DNA of 64,000 nt, taken from NCBI GenBank assembly GCA_022844275.1, contig JALHMB010000005.1:62001-126000 (forward strand), written 5' to 3'. Source of the DNA: Hyphomicrobiaceae bacterium (lineage in GTDB: Bacteria; Pseudomonadota; Alphaproteobacteria; Rhizobiales; Hyphomicrobiaceae). The notes beneath the pieces were generated by a model. The model worked only from the letters and a program-made list of their open reading frames with translations. It made no database searches and was not told the origin of the DNA. Position numbers and translations under genes: made by a program. Below, one piece after another: positions 8,573 to 15,492 of the stretch (positions within the stretch are counted from its first letter, which is position 1; every line of letters begins with the position of its first letter).

Positions 8573-9307
8573 TCACGCCGCCGGCGCAAATTCGTTGTTC
8601 ACCTCGGACAGCCGACGGCGGGCACGGCTCGCGATGCGGCCATCCTCGATGCGGATCATGCGATCGCCGTACTTGAGCGTGCGGTGATCGTGCGTGACGA
8701 CGAGGACGGCGCGGCGCGTGTCCTTCGCGACCTCGGCGAGGAGGGCCATCACGGCCTGGCCATTCTCGCTGTCGAGCGCGGCGGTCGGCTCATCCGCGAG
8801 GATGACCGAGGGCGCACCCGCGAGTGCACGCGCAATCGACACACGCTGCTTCTCGCCGCCCGAAAGCTTACTCGGCATGACGTGCGCGCGATGACTGAGC
8901 CTGACGGCAGCTAGTGCCTCCCAAGCGAGATCCGGCGCCTCGGCGCGTGACGCGCCGCGGAGATCGAGCGCCAGCATGACATTCTCGAGCGCCGTCAGCG
9001 TCGGCACGAGATTGTAGGACTGGAACACGAAACCCACGTGCCGGCGGCGGAGATCTGCCATGCCTTCGGCACTCAGACCCGCCGTCGAATATCCAGCGAT
9101 GCTGAGCGAGCCGCTCGTCGGCGAGAGAATGCAGCCGAGGATCGAGAGCAGCGTAGTCTTGCCGCTGCCCGAAGGTCCCATGAGCAGGGTGAGCTCGCCG
9201 GGAGCCAGCTCCACGCTGACGCCCTTGAGGGGCATGATGTCACCAGCTTCCGAGCGGTAGACTTTGGTGATGTCGCGGGCTTCGAGCATGTAGGGAAGGG
9301 CGGTCAT
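8573..9307 (-). CDS. ABC transporter ATP-binding protein (MacB/LolD/DevA-like)
   Basis: A 244-residue ATPase energising the adjacent FtsX-type permease, probably for envelope export or lipoprotein-type extrusion. It has Walker A GPSGSGKT (44-51), Q-loop FVFQSYNLVPTLTALENV, signature LSGGEKQRVSIARAL, Walker B VILADEPTAALD and the H-loop VTHDHRT. The LVPTLTALENVMLAL segment is typical of the MacB/LolD/DevA branch. The start at 9307 has AGGAG 7 nt upstream; an earlier ATG would add six residues. It follows the permease by 24 nt, so the two form one operon with the secreted-protein gene at 11236. Confidence 0.93.
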   Translation of the reverse strand: MTALPYMLEARDITKVYRSEAGDIMPLKGVSVELAPGELTLLMGPSGSGKTTLLSILGCILSPTSGSLSIAGYSTAGLSAEGMADLRRRHVGFVFQSYNLVPTLTALENVMLALDLRGASRAEAPDLAWEALAAVRLSHRAHVMPSKLSGGEKQRVSIARALAGAPSVILADEPTAALDSENGQAVMALLAEVAKDTRRAVLVVTHDHRTLKYGDRMIRIEDGRIASRARRRLSEVNNEFAPAA

Positions 9308-9331
9308 GATCGTAACTCCTGGCAAAGGGGA

Positions 9332-10540
9332 TCAGCGGCTGAACACGACGGCCGGATCGATGCGGATGACTTTGAAGATGGCGCAGATGGCGGCGAGGAC
9401 GCACATGCCGACCGTGAGGGCGAGAAGCATGAGCGCGAGATGCGGGGTCATGACGATCAGCAGCGTCGAGTCTTCGGCGGCCCAGATGACGAGCAGGCTC
9501 AACGCCATGCCGAGGACGTAGCCGATCACGGCGCTGAGGATCGCCTGGATCAGGATGACCTTGTTGATGTAGCCCGCCGAAGCACCGAGCGCGCGCAGGG
9601 TCGCGAACTCATTGAGATGGTCCTTGGTGCTCGCGTAGAGCGTCTGCGCGACGATCACCATGCCAACGATGATCCCGAGCACGGCACCCGCGATCAGCGC
9701 GGCGCCTGCGCCAGTCTCGAACAGCCAGTAGTCGAGGCTGCGCTTGCGGAACTCGGCGTGGGTCAAGATCTCGGCATCCGGCAGGCGCTTGGCCAGCGCG
9801 GAGCGAAGTTCCTCTACGGCCGTGCCGGGCGCAGCCTTTACGAGCGTGTAGGATGACTGGTCGGCGGATGCGCCGAGGAGCGTGCGCCCCGTCGCAAGTG
9901 TCGTGAAGACGTACGGCAGTGTCGTGAACGAGCGGATGCCCTTGGTGACGGCGTGCACCGTCACTTCCATGTTGTTGACCTCGGCGCGGTCACCGAGACC
10001 GCCGACGCCAAGCTCCTGGAAGTACGTGCTGTCTACGGCTACGGCCGACGGCGCAGCAAGCGCGCTGGCGCTGCCCTCGGTCACGTTCCACGGCAAGCTT
10101 ATGCCCTGCGTGACGTCGGAGCCGACGAGCAGGGCAGCGGTCGAGCCACCCTTGGGCTTGCGCCAGTTGACGAAGCCGACGGCGAGTTCCTGCACGCTCG
10201 CGACGCCCGGCGTCGACAGCACGCCGTGGCGCTCGCGCCCGGAGAGCATGGCGGGATCGTCGAAGCTCTTGGTGCCGAGCGGCACGACCCAGAGATCGCC
10301 TTCCGCATGATCGAACATGGCGGCGATGCGGTTCTCCGAGCCGAGGTAGAGGCCGAACTGCACGGCCACCAGCACGACGGAGAAGACGATGCCCACGACC
10401 GTCACGATCAAGCCGAGGCGATCATGAAAGAGATTGCGGTACGCGAGCTTCGGCACCATCGGCAGCCGCATCATCCCCTTCCGGGCCAGCGTGGGCTGGC
10501 CCGGAAGTGCGACGGAGGCTGGTTCGGCTGTCGTTTGCAT
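9332..10540 (-). CDS. ABC transporter permease (DevC/MacB-like, FtsX domain)
   Basis: A 402-residue inner-membrane protein. One transmembrane helix at about 43-67 (LGLIVTVVGIVFSVVLVAVQFGLYL) precedes a large periplasmic domain at about 75-270. Three helices follow near the C-terminus, and the last segment ends FKVIRIDPAVVFSR, as in FtsX/MacB folds. This is the DevC-like topology that works with a DevA ATPase and a HlyD-type adaptor. The adaptor of this system is probably the gene at 15493. It lies 33 nt downstream of the secreted-protein gene and 24 nt upstream of the ATPase. Confidence 0.92.
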   Translation of the reverse strand: MQTTAEPASVALPGQPTLARKGMMRLPMVPKLAYRNLFHDRLGLIVTVVGIVFSVVLVAVQFGLYLGSENRIAAMFDHAEGDLWVVPLGTKSFDDPAMLSGRERHGVLSTPGVASVQELAVGFVNWRKPKGGSTAALLVGSDVTQGISLPWNVTEGSASALAAPSAVAVDSTYFQELGVGGLGDRAEVNNMEVTVHAVTKGIRSFTTLPYVFTTLATGRTLLGASADQSSYTLVKAAPGTAVEELRSALAKRLPDAEILTHAEFRKRSLDYWLFETGAGAALIAGAVLGIIVGMVIVAQTLYASTKDHLNEFATLRALGASAGYINKVILIQAILSAVIGYVLGMALSLLVIWAAEDSTLLIVMTPHLALMLLALTVGMCVLAAICAIFKVIRIDPAVVFSR

Positions 10541-10573
10541 TACACGTCTCCAATTGGCAGAAGCAACAGGTCA

Positions 10574-11236
10574 TCAGGTGCAGGGGACCGAGACGGTCTC
10601 ACCGAGGCTCGGGAGGTACTTCTTGCAGTCGCTGGCGTTGGCCGTGGCGTCAGGAACCTTCGGCGCATCGGCGACCGGGGCGGGTGCCACGGTGCGAACG
10701 GGCGAAGACTGAGCCGCAACCGGCTTCGGAGCTTCGACCGCCGGCTTCGGAGCTTCGGTCACCGGTGCCTCCGAAACCGACGTCGCCGTCTTGGTCTTGG
10801 CGGCGAACGCCTTGACGGTCGAGCAATCGACCTGCTCGGGGACCTCACCCGCGGACACGCCCCAGCCATTGCTCGTCTGGACCCAGCGCGCAGTGCCGTA
10901 GAACCAGCCGCCGCTGCGATAGGAGAAGCCCTTGCTGCCTTTCCAGCAGGTACCGGTGCCATCGAACCAGGTCTTGCTGGCGCGGTCGTATCTGCGACCC
11001 TCGTCGTCCGCGTACTTGACCGGCGCAGGGGCGGGCGTCGCGGCAACGGACCGCTTCACGATCACCCGGGGCGCCCGGTGCACGTACGTCGGTTCGGGCA
11101 CGGGGACGGGCGGCGAGAAGTGGAAATGATGGAAGCGGAAGTGACCGCGGCCACCGGCATCGGCCGATGTGCTGAGTGCGATGGTGGAAACAGCGGCGAG
11201 TGCCAGGGCGGTGAATGCGAAGGGGAGCTTGGTCAT
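10574..11236 (-). CDS. Secreted protein of unknown function with Ala/Pro-rich tail
   Basis: I do not recognise a family. The 220-residue product has a signal peptide (1 to about 27, cleavage near ADA-GG), a His/Phe-rich start (GHFRFHHFHFSPP), and a central compact region at about 75-140. That region has four Cys-flanked or Trp-rich turns (KTWFDGTGTCWKGSKGFSYRSGGWFYGTARWVQ). A low-complexity Ala/Pro/Lys stretch (150-195) and the C-terminal CKKYLPSLGETVSVPCT follow. It is the first gene of the operon with the ABC permease and ATPase. Operator B lies about 60 nt upstream. The ATG at 11236 follows AAAGGAAC. Confidence 0.8.
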   Translation of the reverse strand: MTKLPFAFTALALAAVSTIALSTSADAGGRGHFRFHHFHFSPPVPVPEPTYVHRAPRVIVKRSVAATPAPAPVKYADDEGRRYDRASKTWFDGTGTCWKGSKGFSYRSGGWFYGTARWVQTSNGWGVSAGEVPEQVDCSTVKAFAAKTKTATSVSEAPVTEAPKPAVEAPKPVAAQSSPVRTVAPAPVADAPKVPDATANASDCKKYLPSLGETVSVPCT

Positions 11237-11268
11237 TGGGGCGTTCCTTTCGTGTTGAGCTTGAGTGG

Positions 11269-11312
11269 ATGATGCGGGAAGTCCGGGGGCGGGGCTGTTC
11301 CGCGCGATACAG
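11269..11312 (-). promoter_or_regulatory. Operator site B plus -10 (secreted protein-ABC operon promoter)
   Basis: In gene orientation TGTATC-GCGC-GGAACA (plus 11296-11311), then 21 nt, then CATCAT (11269-11274). It has the same geometry as the other five sites and drives the 11236-to-8573 operon. An AT-rich AAAAATTT block lies just upstream of the palindrome. Confidence 0.65.
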
Positions 11313-11341
11313 GCGCGAAATTTTTGAGGCGCCCCCCAGGC

Positions 11342-12190
11342 TCAGGCAGCGGCGCGGACAGGCCGAGCGGCCTCGCTCGATCCCCAGGCGCGGGCAATGC
11401 CAGCGACGAAGGCCGCGGTGCGCTCCACGACGACGTGGCGCTGACGATCGACGGTCACGATGTGATAGCTGTCGTCGAGCACCACCATGTCGACCAGGCC
11501 CTTGAGGTGGCGCTGGAGGTACCAGGCATTGTCGAGGTCGGCGTAGTCATCCTCGCGCGGATGGATGATCAGCGACGGCTGGTGGATGGCGCCAAGCTCC
11601 GCGCAGACGGCTTGAACCAGGCGCCGATGCTCCAGGACGGCCCCGCCGGGGGTGCTCGGCAGTCCTGCAATGCTGCTGTCGCCGCTCTGGAGGGCATTGC
11701 GGATGAAGGCGCGAATGCGCTCGTCCTTGATGCCGTGGGGTTCCAGATCGGGAAAGCCGATCAGGTTGGCGATGCGCGTGCTGAAGACGAGGCGGAAAAG
11801 GCGGGCGTACCAGGGAATGAGCCAGCCGTTCAGCCAGAGCGTCGGGGAAAGCAGGGCCGTTCCCTGGACGTCGGCGGGGCGGCGGGCGGCAAGCAGCAGC
11901 GCCAGCACCGCGCCGGTCGAGAGGCCGCCCACGATAACCGTATCGCATTCCTCGCGCAGGAGCTGGAGGGCCGTCTCGGCGCTCGCGTACCAGTCCTGCC
12001 AGGTCGTGCCCTTGATGTCCTCTTCGGAGCCGCCGTGGCCGGCCAGCATCGGGCAGTAGACCGTGCACCCTGAACGGGCGAGGCCGTTCGCGACGAAGCG
12101 CATTTCGGTCGGGGTGCCGCAAAGGCCGTGGAGGAGCAGGACGCCCGTACGGCCGCCCGAGATGTAGTAGCCCTGATTGTCGATGATCAT
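11342..12190 (-). CDS. Alpha/beta hydrolase (carboxylesterase-type)
   Basis: A 282-residue serine hydrolase with an Est30-like layout. It has the oxyanion HG loop LLLHGLCGTPTEM (18-30), nucleophile Ser91 in GGLSTGA, acid residue in HPREDDYAD, and the C-terminal histidine in DDSYHIVTVDR. The substrate is probably a short or medium acyl ester. No signal peptide is visible, so it should be cytoplasmic. The start at 12190 is preferred over one at 12268 because the domain starts there and the promoter element C lies between the two. It is followed 29 nt later by the unrelated operator B region of the next operon. Confidence 0.85.
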   Translation of the reverse strand: MIIDNQGYYISGGRTGVLLLHGLCGTPTEMRFVANGLARSGCTVYCPMLAGHGGSEEDIKGTTWQDWYASAETALQLLREECDTVIVGGLSTGAVLALLLAARRPADVQGTALLSPTLWLNGWLIPWYARLFRLVFSTRIANLIGFPDLEPHGIKDERIRAFIRNALQSGDSSIAGLPSTPGGAVLEHRRLVQAVCAELGAIHQPSLIIHPREDDYADLDNAWYLQRHLKGLVDMVVLDDSYHIVTVDRQRHVVVERTAAFVAGIARAWGSSEAARPVRAAA

Positions 12191-12224
12191 TTTGCGGTGC
12201 CTCGGCTCGAGTGATGTTGCTCGA

Positions 12225-12268
12225 ACCGTAGGCAGCCAGCCGCCTAAGCGCTGTTCCGGCTGGAACAA
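12225..12268 (-). promoter_or_regulatory. Operator site C plus -10 (alpha/beta hydrolase promoter)
   Basis: In gene orientation TGTTCC-AGCC-GGAACA, a perfect 6+6 palindrome (plus 12252-12267). It is followed by 21 nt and TACGGT (12225-12230). It lies about 60 nt upstream of the ATG at 12190. Confidence 0.68.
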
Positions 12269-12324
12269 CGCGCGACGAATGCCGGAAACTCAATGAAATC
12301 GTGCTTTTCGGGGACGTGCGGCTC

Positions 12325-13026
12325 TCAGGCCGTATCCATATCGGCGACGGAACTGAGGATCTCGACATCGCACATGTAGGCCGCTCCCGAACGGGTGATC
12401 GCCCCCATGTCCTCGAGCGCCGTCAGGGCCAGATTGACCTTCGGCCGGCTGGCACCGATGAGCAGTCCGACCTCGCTCTGCGACAACCCCAGATCGAGCT
12501 TTGCCTGGCCATTCTTCGCCACTGCACCCTGCATCTTCAACGCCGACAACATGAGACGGGCGAGCCGCACTTCGATGCGGTGTAGCGCTATGGCCTCGAG
12601 CTTCTGGTCCGTATCCCTCAGGCGCTGGCAGAGAAAGCGAATGGCTGCGCTCGCCACCTTGGGGTTGTTCTCGATGAGGTCGTTGAGCGCCCGCTGCGGC
12701 AGCGTCATGGCGCTGACAGGGCCGATGGCCGTCGCACCGGCTGTGCGCTCGCCGCCGTCCAAGGTCGCGATCTCGCCGAAAAGCTCTCCAGGCCCCGCAT
12801 GCGCAAACGACAGCTCACGCCCTTCGGCCGACAGGACGGACAGCCGTATGCGGCCCTCGAGCACCAGATAGATCTCGCGACCGGGGTCGCCGCGCGAGAA
12901 AATCATCTGGTTCGTCTCGAATTGTACACGCCGCATACGGCCGACCACCGCCATGCGATCGCCATCGTCGAGGTCGCCAAAGAGTGCCGTCTGCGCCAGA
13001 AACGCGGCGATTGCTTTTTGATCCAT
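12325..13026 (-). CDS. Crp/Fnr-family transcriptional regulator
   Basis: A 233-residue two-domain activator. The N-terminal cNMP-binding fold (15-130) keeps the cAMP pocket residues FGEIA (Glu85) and ERTA (Arg94, Thr95). A dimerisation helix follows at about 115-145. The winged helix-turn-helix is near 180-210 (LSQSEVGLLIGASRPKVNLALTALEDMG). It lacks the N-terminal cysteines of Fnr, so it should not carry an oxygen-sensing FeS cluster. It is divergent from a membrane adenylate cyclase (169 bp between starts), which suggests cAMP as ligand. It is the best candidate to bind the six TGTTNC-N4-GRAACA palindromes around it. The start at 13026 is chosen; a 29-residue extension is possible. Confidence 0.92.
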   Translation of the reverse strand: MDQKAIAAFLAQTALFGDLDDGDRMAVVGRMRRVQFETNQMIFSRGDPGREIYLVLEGRIRLSVLSAEGRELSFAHAGPGELFGEIATLDGGERTAGATAIGPVSAMTLPQRALNDLIENNPKVASAAIRFLCQRLRDTDQKLEAIALHRIEVRLARLMLSALKMQGAVAKNGQAKLDLGLSQSEVGLLIGASRPKVNLALTALEDMGAITRSGAAYMCDVEILSSVADMDTA

Positions 13027-13194
13027 TGACAGAGATCCAAGAGCGTGTGGCCCGCGGCGAGGTGTCGGGCTAAGAGAGCAGCTAAGAGCCGCGCGCATCC
13101 TACCATGGAGCAAGTATGAACCAAGCCTTCTGAACGGGATTGAGACGGCTTGTTGTTGTCCAGATAGTAAAGCCTTCAGGACGGGAGAGGCAGG

Positions 13195-14538
13195 ATGGGG
13201 CCATTTCGCCTCCCATTCTCGGACACGAAGATCGTGCGTGGTGCCGGTCGATGGCTCGCCCGACTATCGGCCTATGGCACCGAGCCTTATCCGCCGCACG
13301 TGCAGCGCCGCCTCAAGATCATGAATGTCACGGCGTACGTGATCGCGCTGTTCACGCTCGTCTACGGTTTCCAGCAGATGTTCCTGGATTTCGAGACCTG
13401 GAAGCCGGTCATCATCATCAACTTTCTGATGGCCGTGGTGGCCCTGTCCGTTCCGTTCCTGCATCGCTACGGCGAACTGGTCGGGCCAATGGCGATCCTG
13501 ATCTCCGAGCTCGCCGGTATCTTCATCCTCACCTCCTTCGTCGGACGCGACACCGGGATTCATATGCAGTACTTCGCCGCGCCCGCGGCCTTCTTCGTCA
13601 TCCTGGGCCTCGGGAGGCTGAAACTTATTGCCGTCGCGATTGCCATCTCGATCGCGCTCTATCTCTCAGCCTGGTTTTTCTTCATTGAGAGCGCCGAAGG
13701 CCTGATCATCTCTGCTGCCGACGTCAATTCACTGCACATCACGGCCGCCGCCACGACATTCTGCGTGATCTCGATCGTGCTCTACTACGCCTTCCGCCTC
13801 GTCGAGCAGGCAGAGGCCCAGACCGACGCGCTCCTGTATAATATCCTTCCTGAAACGATCGTCGATCGGCTCAAAGCGAACCCGGACACGACGATCGCCA
13901 ACGAGTTCGCGGAAGCGTCGGTTCTCTTCGCGGACATCAAGGGATTCGTGGCATTGGCCAAGGAGCTCGGGCCGGCGCGCACCGTCGCCCTGCTGAACAC
14001 GATCGTGCGCGCATTCGACGAATTGGCCAACCGCTGGGGCGTCGAAAAGATCAAGACCATCGGCGATGCTTACATGGCTGCCGCCGGGTTGCCCGTACCG
14101 GCCGCCGATCATGCGGATCGCATTGCGGGCTTGGCGCTCGATATGATTGCGGCGGCTGAACGTATATCGAGAGAGCAGAATGTCGGGATCGTGCTTCGAG
14201 TCGGCATCGCCAGCGGGCCTGTTCTGGCGGGCGTGATCGGCGCCAAGCGCCTGATCTACGATGTGTGGGGGGATACAGTAAACCTCGCCTCGCGCCTCGA
14301 GCACCACAGCCAGCCCCAGAGCATTCTCGTGTCGGAGCTGACGCAGACGCGCCTCGGCAATGGCTATCAGCTCGAGCCGCACGGCAGCATCGACGTCAAG
14401 GGATACGGCGTCGTGCACACCTGGCTGCTGAAAGGACGTCGAGTGGACGGCCAAAGCGCTCCCATCGCGACAGAGGAGCTGCATCTCGCGCCGCCAAGTG
14501 ATGCTCTGGCGAGTACTGCAGCGCGGTCGACCGTCTAG
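13195..14538 (+). CDS. Membrane adenylate cyclase, class III
   Basis: A 447-residue protein. The N-terminal membrane domain has about six helices between residues 43 and 203. A short coiled linker (205-225) leads to a class III catalytic domain (about 235-420). Metal-binding Asp247 (FADIKGF) and Asp291 (TIGDAYMA), adenine-selecting Lys287 and Asp356, and transition-state Asn363/Arg367 (DTVNLASRLE) are all present, so it should make cAMP. The membrane domain resembles MASE2-like sensors. A GGAGA ribosome site precedes the ATG. It is divergent from the Crp-type regulator. Confidence 0.93.
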   Translation: MGPFRLPFSDTKIVRGAGRWLARLSAYGTEPYPPHVQRRLKIMNVTAYVIALFTLVYGFQQMFLDFETWKPVIIINFLMAVVALSVPFLHRYGELVGPMAILISELAGIFILTSFVGRDTGIHMQYFAAPAAFFVILGLGRLKLIAVAIAISIALYLSAWFFFIESAEGLIISAADVNSLHITAAATTFCVISIVLYYAFRLVEQAEAQTDALLYNILPETIVDRLKANPDTTIANEFAEASVLFADIKGFVALAKELGPARTVALLNTIVRAFDELANRWGVEKIKTIGDAYMAAAGLPVPAADHADRIAGLALDMIAAAERISREQNVGIVLRVGIASGPVLAGVIGAKRLIYDVWGDTVNLASRLEHHSQPQSILVSELTQTRLGNGYQLEPHGSIDVKGYGVVHTWLLKGRRVDGQSAPIATEELHLAPPSDALASTAARSTV

Positions 14539-14562
14539 CAACACTCACAACAAAAGAGTTGA

Positions 14563-14606
14563 TTGTTCCCACCGGAACAGCCCTGGACCAGTGACATCCT
14601 GCAGAT
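14563..14606 (+). promoter_or_regulatory. Operator site F plus -10 (small secreted ORF promoter)
   Basis: TGTTCC-CACC-GGAACA is a perfect 6+6 palindrome at 14564-14579. It is followed by 21 nt and GCAGAT (14601-14606), the weakest -10 of the set. It lies 60 nt upstream of a 65-codon frame starting at 14640. Confidence 0.6.
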
Positions 14607-14639
14607 TTGCGGCACACTCGCTGATGTGGAGCCGCTCCC

Positions 14640-14837
14640 ATGTTCACGCTGATCAATCCTCGTCGTTTGATACTGGTCGCTGCAGTATTGGCTGGCGGCC
14701 TCGCGGGCACCTTAGCTGTAGCATCGCCCACGACACCGGTCGCACAAGGCATATCCAGCACGCGCGAATGCACAAGCACACTCTGCCCGAGCCGAATTTG
14801 GCTTCGCGCCCCTGTCCTGCGCACGTACGCCAGGTGA
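14640..14837 (+). CDS. Small putative secreted peptide
   Basis: A 65-residue frame whose first 35 residues read like a signal sequence (RRLILVAAVLAGGLAGTLAVAS), followed by a short tail with two cysteines (RECTSTLC). No family is recognised, and the ribosome site is weak (GGAG about 11 nt upstream). Support comes from context: operator F lies just upstream and an intrinsic terminator lies 40 nt downstream, so a short transcript spans exactly this interval. Alternatively the transcript is a small RNA and the frame is incidental. Confidence 0.45.
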   Translation: MFTLINPRRLILVAAVLAGGLAGTLAVASPTTPVAQGISSTRECTSTLCPSRIWLRAPVLRTYAR

Positions 14838-14877
14838 TCAACAGTCTTCAGACCCCTTACTCGCGTTGACTTCACGG

Positions 14878-14905
14878 CCGCCGGCACCCTGCTGGCGGTC
14901 TTTTT
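14878..14905 (+). terminator. Rho-independent terminator
   Basis: CCGCCGGCA (14878-14886) pairs with TGCTGGCGG (14890-14898), with one G-U pair and a CCC loop. TCTTTTT follows. It ends the transcript that starts at operator F. Confidence 0.8.
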
Positions 14906-14955
14906 GCTTTAGCCCGAGTAGCAAACCCACGGCCGGGCGAGTTCAGAAAAGCAAT

Positions 14956-14985
14956 GCGCCCTCCGAACTGTGATCCGGAGGGCGC
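14956..14985 (-). terminator. Terminator-like hairpin downstream of the cold-shock-like gene
   Basis: GCGCCCTCCG (14956-14965) is the exact complement of 14976-14985, with a 10-nt loop. On the minus strand it is followed by ATTGCTTTTCTG. It lies 30 nt after the stop at 15016. Confidence 0.75.
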
Positions 14986-15015
14986 GCTATGTGCCGTCGC
15001 TTATCGGTCATGATC

Positions 15016-15240
15016 TCATGGGCCACCGGCAATACCGCCGAAGGCTGTCCAAGGCGAGCCCGACATGACGATGATCTCGGCCGGCTGATTGGCGGAAAGT
15101 ATGAAGTCGACTTCCTGGCCGACCAGATCCGCGGCAGCGCTGACGACCTGCTTCCGCGCAAAGCGATACCGCCGGCCGTCATCCGTCATGATGACCCCGA
15201 ACCCGAGGTCGTCGCGGTACTTCGTGATCTCACCCTGCAT
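15016..15240 (-). CDS. Small cold-shock-like (OB-fold) protein
   Basis: A 74-residue protein. The beginning (MQGEITKYRDDLGFGVIMTDDGRRYRF) and the DLVGQEVDFILSANQPAEIIVM strand have the spacing of a cold-shock OB fold, but the RNP1 and RNP2 aromatic motifs are largely missing. It may bind RNA weakly or have another role. The start at 15240 is fixed by AAAGGAG 8 nt upstream, the same kind of site as for the DUF2147 gene. Operator D lies 85 nt upstream, and the gene is divergent from the HlyD-type gene. Confidence 0.8.
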   Translation of the reverse strand: MQGEITKYRDDLGFGVIMTDDGRRYRFARKQVVSAAADLVGQEVDFILSANQPAEIIVMSGSPWTAFGGIAGGP

Positions 15241-15297
15241 GGCACTCTCCTTTGATGCGGCCTCGTGCTGCTTTGCTGAGGCTCATTGCGATGAGGG

Positions 15298-15341
15298 AGC
15301 ATTGCAGGGCGGCCGCGGGGGCGCTGTTCCCGGCATAACAG
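15298..15341 (-). promoter_or_regulatory. Operator site D plus -10 (cold-shock-like gene promoter)
   Basis: In gene orientation TGTTAT-GCCG-GGAACA (plus 15325-15340), then 21 nt, then AATGCT (15298-15303). An AATTTTT block lies just upstream of the palindrome, as at sites A and B. Confidence 0.6.
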
Positions 15342-15379
15342 GGCAGAAAAATTCGCACCCGTACTCGAAGGCGCACGGC

Positions 15380-15423
15380 GTGTTCCCTGCGAAACAGACC
15401 GGCGTTCACGCACTCCCTAGGTT
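15380..15423 (+). promoter_or_regulatory. Operator site E plus -10 (HlyD-type gene promoter)
   Basis: TGTTCC-CTGC-GAAACA at 15381-15396, then 21 nt, then TAGGTT (15418-15423). It lies about 70 nt upstream of the ATG at 15493. Its centre is about 56 bp from that of site D, so the divergent pair has two separate sites. Confidence 0.65.
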
Positions 15424-15492
15424 GCCGAGGTCGAACAAGCGCAGGGGGAGCCTCTGTGCAGGCCCCACGGGGCGACCTTGGAGGATTTAGTC

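Noticed and set aside
8517-15423. Reading GGAAC halves of the six palindromes as EcfG promoters
   Set aside because: None has CGTT 16-17 nt downstream. The left half TGTTNC and the fixed 21-nt distance to a -10 argue for an activator site.
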